DNA of 64,000 nucleotides from the NCBI GenBank assembly GCA_036924855.1, contig JBAGRP010000001.1:5506001-5570000 (forward strand), given 5' to 3'. Shown piece by piece: positions 60,978 through 64,000 of this stretch; positions within the stretch are counted from its first letter, which is position 1, and the number at the start of each line of letters is the position of its first letter. A model generated the notes under the pieces. That model saw only the letters and a list, made by a program, of their open reading frames with translations. It did not search any database and was not told where the DNA came from. Source of the DNA: Nitrobacteraceae bacterium AZCC 2146 (GTDB taxonomy: Bacteria > Pseudomonadota > Alphaproteobacteria > Rhizobiales > Xanthobacteraceae). The translations under genes were made by a program, and so were the position numbers.

Positions 60978-62558
60978 TTGCTCGTTTCCCGTCGTTCACT
61001 GTTGAAGGCTGCTGCCGTCGCGCCGGCGTTCTCGATGCCGAAGATCCTGCGCGCCCAGTCGCAGACCACGCTGCGCTTCATGCCCGTTATCGATCTGACT
61101 TTCCTCGATCCGATTTTTTCCACGGCGCAGGTCTCCCGCAACCATGGCTTTATGGTCTACGACACGCTGTACGGCATCAATTCGGCGCTGGAAGTCTCGC
61201 CGCAAATGGTGTCCGGGCATGTGGTGTCGAACGATGATCGGCAGTGGGACCTGACCTTGCGCGACGGCCTGCTGTGGCACGATGGCGAGCGCGTTCTCGC
61301 GCGCGATTGCGTCGCCAGCATTCGCCGCTGGGCGGCCCGTGACGGTTTCGGCGCCGAGCTGATGGCTGCAACCGATGAACTGTCGGCGCCCGACGATCGC
61401 ACTATCCGCTTCCGGCTGAAGCGCCCGTTCCCGCTGTTGCCCGCGGCGTTGGGCAAGGCGGCGGTGCAGGCGGCGTTCATGATGCCGGAACGTCTGGCGA
61501 GCCAGGATGCTTTCAAGGCGCTCACCGAGGTCGTCGGCAGCGGTCCGTTCCGTTTCGTCGCCGACGAGCGGATGCAGGGCGCGCGCAACGTCTACGCCCG
61601 CTTCGACAAGTATCAGCCGCGCCAGGACGGCAAGCCGGACTGGACCGCCGGTCCCAAGATCGTGCACTACGATCGCGTCGTCTGGACCACCATGCCGGAC
61701 GCGGCGACCGGCGTCGCCGCGCTGCAGAAGGGCGAGCAGGACTGGCAGGAGACCGCGCCACACGATCTGCTGCCCGTGCTGAAGCGCGCCGGCATTACCA
61801 TCCGGGTGCTCGATTCGCGCGGTTACACCTGCATGATGCGCGTCAATCAGCTGCAGCCGCCCTTCGACAATCCGGCGATCCGCCGCGCGCTGCTGGGCGC
61901 GATCGACCAGTCCTCCTTCATGACGGCCGTCGCCGGCGACGATCCCGCCTATCAGGTTTCGCCGATCGGCTTCTTCGCGCCGGGCACGCCGATGGCAAGC
62001 GATGTCGGGCTCGACGTATTCCGCGGGCCGCGCAACATGGCAAAGGTAAAAGCGGACCTGAAGGCCGCCGGCTACAATGGCGAGAAGGTCGTGCTGCTGG
62101 TTCCGCTCAACTCGCTCGCGCAGAAGCCGCTCGGCGACGTGGCGGCCGACATGCTGCAGCAGGCCGGCATGAATGTGGAATATGCCGGGGCGGACTTCGG
62201 CACTATCTTGCAACGCCAGCTGAAGAAGGAGCCCGTGACCGAGGGCGGCTGGAGCGCCAGCGTCAGCAACTGGCAAGGCATCGACTGGCTGAACCCGGCC
62301 GCCAACACCAATCTGCGCGGCGACGGCCGGGCGCCCGGCTGGTACAAGAGTGAGAAGATGGGCGTGTTGCGAAATCAGTGGCTTGCCGCGCCCAACCTGG
62401 CGGAGCAGCAGCGCGTTTGCCGCGAGATTCAGGCCCTTGCGTTCGAAGAGGTGCCATATTTTCCGATCGGCCAGTACAATCAGCCGACTGCCTACCGCAA
62501 GAACATCACCGGCATCCTCGACGGCACCGCTGTGTTCTGGAATGTGCGCCCCGCATGA
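60978..62558 (+). CDS. Family-5 ABC solute-binding protein with Tat-type signal (TTG start)
   Basis: 526 residues. Start TTG at 60978 after CAGGAGGCATCA. The twin-arginine signal LVSRRSLLKAAAVAPAFSMP targets it to the Tat pathway. SBP_bac_5 fold: QTTLRFMPVIDLTFLDPIFS, WDLTLRDGLLWHDGERVLARD, YTCMMRVNQLQPPFDNPAIRRAL. Family members bind peptides, nickel or other large ligands. No matching DppB/C/D/F genes lie in the window, so its permease is elsewhere, or downstream, outside the window. Confidence 0.9.
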   Translation: MLVSRRSLLKAAAVAPAFSMPKILRAQSQTTLRFMPVIDLTFLDPIFSTAQVSRNHGFMVYDTLYGINSALEVSPQMVSGHVVSNDDRQWDLTLRDGLLWHDGERVLARDCVASIRRWAARDGFGAELMAATDELSAPDDRTIRFRLKRPFPLLPAALGKAAVQAAFMMPERLASQDAFKALTEVVGSGPFRFVADERMQGARNVYARFDKYQPRQDGKPDWTAGPKIVHYDRVVWTTMPDAATGVAALQKGEQDWQETAPHDLLPVLKRAGITIRVLDSRGYTCMMRVNQLQPPFDNPAIRRALLGAIDQSSFMTAVAGDDPAYQVSPIGFFAPGTPMASDVGLDVFRGPRNMAKVKADLKAAGYNGEKVVLLVPLNSLAQKPLGDVAADMLQQAGMNVEYAGADFGTILQRQLKKEPVTEGGWSASVSNWQGIDWLNPAANTNLRGDGRAPGWYKSEKMGVLRNQWLAAPNLAEQQRVCREIQALAFEEVPYFPIGQYNQPTAYRKNITGILDGTAVFWNVRPA

Positions 62559-63928
62559 GCACGATCGCCATCTTCGGCAGCTACGTGCTGTCACGCAAGG
62601 ACGGAGCACAGGACGTGCTCCGCGATCACTGGGTCCTGCTGGAAGGCAACCGCATTGCCGCCGTGACGCGCGACCGGCCGTCCGCTTCCGAAGTCTTCGA
62701 CCGGCCCGGGCGTTTCATCCTGCCCGGGCTCCTGAATCTGCACAACCATTGCTACAGCGAAGCCATCGCGCGGACGCATTCCGAGGACGGCAACGGCCGC
62801 CGCAACAACCAGAGCATCGTCTATACCGTGCTGCTGCCGCTGACGAAGCGCGGCGCTGAATTGTTATCGTCAGACGAGCGGCTGGCCATCGCGCGGCTCG
62901 GTATTCTGCAATTGCTGAAGGGCGGCGTCACCACGGTGATGGAGCCGTTCCGCAACACCATCCCCGAAATGTTCGACGCCGCCGCCGAAATGGGAATCCG
63001 GTTCTATGGCGCGCCCTACCTGTTCTCCACCTCCGACGCGAAGTTGGGCCCGGATGGCGCGGTGAACTACGCCGGTGACGATGGGCAAGCCGATCTGAAC
63101 ACCTGGAACGCGCTGTATCAGCGCTGGAACGGGCAGAGCGACGGCCGCATCAGGCTCGCCATGAGCCCGCATGCGACTGACACCTGCGGTCCCGATCTGC
63201 TGGCGGCCAGCGCAGCGCGCGCGCGGGAACTCGCCGTTCCCATCACCACCCATCTCGCCCAGAGCGCGGCCGAGGTGGCGACGATCGGTCAGCGTTATGG
63301 CGGCCGTACGCCGGCTGAGTATCTCGATTGGCTCGGCCTGCTCGCGCCGGATCTTCTCGCCGCGCATTGCGTCGCCAGTTCGGACAGCGATCTGAAACTG
63401 ATGGCGGCCAGAGGCGCCACGGTGCTGAACTGCCCCCGGGTGTTTGCGCGGTCAGGCACGACCGCAGCGTTCAGCCGTTTCGCCGGGCACGGGGTCCGGA
63501 CCGTGGTCGGTACCGATGGCTACAACATGGATCTGCTCGGCGAACTCAACGCCGCTTCGATGATCTCCAAGATCTCGTCCGGCAAAGCGGATGTCGCGAA
63601 TGCGCCGGAGCTGATCGAGTCGGTGACCGCGACAGCGGCCGGCGTTATCAATCGTCCGGACCTCGGAACGATCGCGCCGGGTGCCGCGGCCGACCTCACG
63701 GTCGTCGACATGACCCACCCGCACCTGCAGCCATTGTTCGATCCGCGGCGCGGACTTGTGGCGCTTGCGAACCGGGCAAATATCGACCAGGTCATCGTCG
63801 ACGGCCGCATCCTCGTCGACGCGGGCCGCTACGCAAGCGGCGACGAAGCCGCGATTGTATCGGCTGCGACGGCGGCCGTCGGCAAAATCTGGGATCTGCC
63901 GGAAGCCCAGGCGGCGTTCAATGGTTGA
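62555..63928 (+). CDS. Amidohydrolase-family metal hydrolase/deaminase (AtzA/TrzN/SsnA-like)
   Basis: 457 residues; ATG overlaps the previous stop (ATGA). Metal ligands follow the subtype III pattern: HNHCYSEAI (HxH), THLAQS after PITT, AAHCVASSD (His) and VVGTDGYNMDL (Asp). C-terminal composite domain LGTIAPGAAADLTVVDM. It would hydrolyse or deaminate a ring nitrogen compound (guanine, melamine or hydroxydechloroatrazine-type enzymes are the family). With the carbamoyl hydrolase and NodB-fold protein it forms three cytoplasmic C-N bond hydrolases in one operon. Substrate unknown. Confidence 0.9.
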   Translation: MSTIAIFGSYVLSRKDGAQDVLRDHWVLLEGNRIAAVTRDRPSASEVFDRPGRFILPGLLNLHNHCYSEAIARTHSEDGNGRRNNQSIVYTVLLPLTKRGAELLSSDERLAIARLGILQLLKGGVTTVMEPFRNTIPEMFDAAAEMGIRFYGAPYLFSTSDAKLGPDGAVNYAGDDGQADLNTWNALYQRWNGQSDGRIRLAMSPHATDTCGPDLLAASAARARELAVPITTHLAQSAAEVATIGQRYGGRTPAEYLDWLGLLAPDLLAAHCVASSDSDLKLMAARGATVLNCPRVFARSGTTAAFSRFAGHGVRTVVGTDGYNMDLLGELNAASMISKISSGKADVANAPELIESVTATAAGVINRPDLGTIAPGAAADLTVVDMTHPHLQPLFDPRRGLVALANRANIDQVIVDGRILVDAGRYASGDEAAIVSAATAAVGKIWDLPEAQAAFNG

Positions 63929-64000
63929 GCGAGCGTCGATCGGTAGTCGCTGCTATGCCGAGAAAAACGCGTCAATGCGTTCGCATGCGGCGCGATCTCC
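63929..64000. other. Window end, no gene assigned
   Basis: 72 bases after the amidohydrolase stop. A minus-strand gene may enter here, but too little is present to tell. Confidence 0.3.

Overview
The window looks like chromosome of an alphaproteobacterium of the Bradyrhizobium/Rhodopseudomonas group. The grounds are the high-GC codon use, Liv-type ABC transport genes, several acyl-CoA catabolic genes, small families typical of these genomes (TIGR02301, DUF6285, DUF6074), and five copies of an intergenic palindromic repeat beginning GTCATTGCGAGGAGC. The genus assignment is inference; no rRNA is present.

Left chromosomal block (1-30.7 kb). The end of a branched-chain amino-acid-type ABC transporter (livM partial, livG, livF) is followed by a complete four-carbon sugar-acid (threonate/tetronate) pathway: otnC on the minus strand, divergent from ltnD-otnI-otnK. 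Then come two tandem, recently duplicated chemoreceptors whose leaders were duplicated too, an RND efflux permease with its membrane fusion protein, and a catabolic region. That region holds a thiolase-like protein, a nitronate monooxygenase-like protein, a Baeyer-Villiger monooxygenase, an SDR, two enoyl-CoA hydratases, an APH-like kinase with a DUF6285 partner, and an acyl-CoA dehydrogenase. Housekeeping-type genes follow: HAD, TIGR02301, NUDIX, SRAP, GNAT, FAD-linked oxidase and Sua5/TsaC.

Integrated island (30,765-54,500). A tRNA-Pro(CGG) gene is intact at the left end. Its 3' 48 bases are repeated exactly at 54,453-54,500, which defines attL and attR of a 23.7-kb element with a tyrosine integrase next to attL. 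The element carries an excisionase-like gene overlapping the integrase by 199 nt in another frame, and a RepA-like AAA ATPase followed by an iteron-like array. It has a thin set of virion genes (S49 protease, tape measure, frameshifted lambda-D-like decoration protein) with no recognisable terminase, portal or major capsid gene. It also has many short phage-type genes and remnants, a ribbon-helix-helix protein with a direct-repeat operator candidate, a stand-alone RNA polymerase alpha-CTD-like protein, and near attR an AAA ATPase/subtilisin-like protease pair matching the IetAS defence/stability module. It looks like a decayed prophage or a satellite-like element carrying defence cargo.

Right chromosomal block (54.5-64 kb). 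A LysR regulator is divergent from a tightly coupled catabolic operon: N-carbamoyl-D-amino-acid hydrolase-like nitrilase, two family-3 solute-binding proteins flanking an ABC permease and ATPase, a NodB-type deacetylase-like hydrolase, a Tat-exported family-5 solute-binding protein and an amidohydrolase. Together they suggest uptake and hydrolysis of an N-carbamoyl, cyclic amide or related nitrogenous compound.
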